Shown in pieces: positions 62,684 through 64,000 of a stretch of 64,000 bases of DNA. Both the position numbers and the translations under genes were made by a program. The notes beneath the pieces were generated by a model. That model saw only the letters and a program-made list of their open reading frames with translations, did not search any database and was not told the DNA's origin. The stretch is from Lysinibacillus contaminans (GTDB lineage: Bacteria > Bacillota > Bacilli > Bacillales_A > Planococcaceae): positions 682,001 to 746,000 of the forward strand of contig NZ_LGRV01000003.1 in the NCBI RefSeq assembly GCF_001278945.1, written 5' to 3'. Numbering within the stretch: the stretch's first letter is position 1; every line of letters begins with the position of its first letter.

Positions 62684-62818
62684 GATAGGGTTTGAGTTTG
62701 ATAATTTAGCTTAAAGAGAATAGAAAATTGCTCATAATAAAGAAATGTGATAAAAATAACAGAAAATTGAAACTTTTATCCTTTTCATCCGTATATATTA
62801 TAGAGGGAGATGAGGCGG

Positions 62819-63772
62819 GTGGAATGGCTGCAACTACAAAAAGAGCAAGAAATGATTCATGCACAAATCCGAAATTATGAAAGGCTCAGTGAGCAGGAAC
62901 TTCTGATTGAAGGGCAAATCGAGCATGCGAAGCAGGATATTGCTGGTAACACAGCGGCACTCAATAAAATTCGCCTGAAACTCGATAAGCTAGAAGGTTT
63001 TTCGTTTATGAATATGATTCGTACATGGACGGGTCAACAGGACGAGCTTCGTGCAGAAAAAATAGATAAAGCGGCAGTGCTAGAATTAAAAATAAAAGAA
63101 GCAAAAAAGATAGATAAAGATTTAATAAAAGACCTCGAACAAGTAACTAAAAAATTAGCACAAATCAAACAACCATTGCTACAAGAGGCTTTATCTCATC
63201 TAAAGGCAAAGAAAAAAGGGTATCTACAAATACATGCGCCTGCGAAAGCGCAGAAACTTGAGCAGATAGTTGATGAGGAAATCCTGACAAAGCAATTGAT
63301 TAAAGAAATTATTGAGGCAGAGAAAGCAGGCGATGTAGCACTCTCAGCACTAGGGCATGCGGCGGCTTCTCTTCATTCGGCAGGAAGTTATTCAACATGG
63401 GATACCTTTTTCGGAGGTGGATTACTGGCGACTCATTTAAAGCATGATGCGCTCGATAAGTCCGAGAGCTATCTTCACAATGCACAAATAGCTTTGCAAC
63501 GCTTCCAAAACGAACTACTAGATGTGCAAAAAATGAATACGCAATCATTGCATGTCGAAACAGATGGATTTGTAAAATTTGCAGACTACTTTTTTGATGA
63601 TATTTTTTCTGCATGGTCGGTACATTCTAAAATATCAACAGCTAGAGAGCAGGTTTCGCGAGTACAAGACGATGTCCACAATACAATAAGGCGTTTAAAG
63701 GACAAGCGAAATAAGGCTGATGAATATTTAGCGAAGCTCAAACAGGAGCAAATAGAAATTTTACAAGCTTAA
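62819..63772 (+). CDS. Hypothetical coiled-coil protein
   Basis: 317 residues from GTG 62819, chosen because GAGGGAG is 10 bp upstream; the ATG at 62810 is too close to it. Nearly all helical: long coiled coils at about 1-60, 80-130 and 225-317. A central part, residues about 165-215, holds GDVALSALGHAAASLHSAGS and YSTWDTFFGGGLLATHLKHD. No signal peptide or membrane helix, so cytoplasmic. No family recognised with confidence. Monocistronic with its own terminator. Confidence 0.7.
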   Translation: MEWLQLQKEQEMIHAQIRNYERLSEQELLIEGQIEHAKQDIAGNTAALNKIRLKLDKLEGFSFMNMIRTWTGQQDELRAEKIDKAAVLELKIKEAKKIDKDLIKDLEQVTKKLAQIKQPLLQEALSHLKAKKKGYLQIHAPAKAQKLEQIVDEEILTKQLIKEIIEAEKAGDVALSALGHAAASLHSAGSYSTWDTFFGGGLLATHLKHDALDKSESYLHNAQIALQRFQNELLDVQKMNTQSLHVETDGFVKFADYFFDDIFSAWSVHSKISTAREQVSRVQDDVHNTIRRLKDKRNKADEYLAKLKQEQIEILQA

Positions 63773-63775
63773 TAG

Positions 63776-63819
63776 AGTCTGTGGGAAGCGTTCAGCCGTT
63801 TTTCTCACAGACTTTTTTT
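63776..63819 (+). terminator. Intrinsic terminator after the coiled-coil gene
   Basis: AGTCTGTG-GGAA pairs with TTCT-CACAGACT around a loop of about 16 nt, followed by T7. Confidence 0.8.
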
Positions 63820-63938
63820 ATCTATCCCTAAACTTAGTACATTAGGCAAAGCGTTTGATTTTAACCTTACGTTCATTATGATAAAATGTAGAAGATACTA
63901 TAACATGGAAAATATAAAAACCGAGGGAGTCCTACAAT

Positions 63939-64000
63939 ATGACAAGTCGTTTAGTAGAAGAGTTTTTTGAACTCGTACAAATCGATTCAGAAACAAAAAA
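63939..64000 (+). CDS. yqjE: M20 family peptidase YqjE (partial, start only)
   Basis: ATG 63939 with GAGGGAG upstream. Twenty codons remain: MTSRLVEEFFELVQIDSETK, the usual N-terminus of M20/peptidase T-like metallopeptidases. The position after mce-yqjD matches yqjE in B. subtilis. The rest is beyond the window. Confidence 0.8.
   Translation, partial: MTSRLVEEFFELVQIDSETK

Overview
The window is a chromosomal segment of a low-GC, endospore-forming member of the Bacillales. It carries spo0A, spoIVB and a spoIIIA operon, a bkd operon with leucine dehydrogenase, and proteins anchored by S-layer-homology (SLH) domains. Gene order follows the Bacillus subtilis yqhQ-to-yqjE block: yqhQ, yqhR, aroQ, papA, efp, spoIIIA, accBC, yqhY, nusB, folD, xseAB, ispA, dxs, tlyA, argR, recN, spoIVB, spo0A, yqiK, yqzF, bkd, then the yqiW, yqjA, mce, yqjD, yqjE tail. 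Protein style (SLH exoproteins, LeuDH, pared-down SpoIIIA proteins) and intergenic repeats suggest Lysinibacillus or a close relative. This is an inference, because no 16S gene is present.

Layout. 1-1690: MFS drug exporter (cut by the window edge) divergent from its MarR regulator, then a DUF1450 protein. 1689-5616: yqhQ (minus), yqhR, aroQ, papA, efp. 5800-7010: a dispersed repeat and a nitronate monooxygenase where spoIIIAA/AB would be expected. 7050-9750: reduced spoIIIA operon, AC to AH, without AA and AB and with a 47-residue AF-like ORF. 9950-11860: accBC. 12325-21352: an inserted cobalamin-uptake island. 21765-27020: yqhY, bmr/bmrR, nusB, folD and an orphan WHH-type nuclease. 27258-37213: xseA to spo0A. 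37214-44160: a looser accessory stretch with a truncated integrase, small membrane proteins, a secreted protein and an O-antigen-polymerase-like protein. 44170-53645: a FapA/DUF342 protein, yqiK, yqzF, and the branched-chain amino-acid catabolic genes bcd, lpdV, bkdAA, bkdAB, bkdB. 53719-63775: B12-dependent propionate/methylmalonyl-CoA module (mutA, mutB, meaB, mce, carboxylase beta subunit), bacilliredoxin, an aromatic-acid-exporter-like protein, Prli42 and a coiled-coil protein. The window ends in the first codons of the yqjE peptidase.

How the genes connect. Leucine dehydrogenase and the branched-chain 2-oxoacid dehydrogenase convert Leu/Ile/Val to acyl-CoAs. Ile and Val yield propionyl-CoA, which the carboxylase, epimerase, adenosylcobalamin mutase and MeaB can take to succinyl-CoA. 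The mutase needs B12, and the same window carries a cobalamin riboswitch followed by a six-gene B12 acquisition cassette: two SLH-anchored alpha/alpha-barrel proteins, a DUF4430 lipoprotein, and a dedicated ECF transporter (T, fused A-A, S). The barrel plus DUF4430 architecture is that of animal intrinsic factor and transcobalamin, so the cassette looks like a cell-wall B12 capture-and-relay system. It is the most interesting element here. It is flanked by accC and a decayed copy of the accC 3' end, which suggests how it was inserted.

Other points of note are three families of dispersed intergenic repeats, an AF-like ORF in the same frame as spoIIIAG and separated from it by one stop codon, a MerR-type 19-bp-spacer promoter in front of bmr, and several genes shorter than 70 codons. 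No rRNA, tRNA, CRISPR array or intact insertion sequence was seen.
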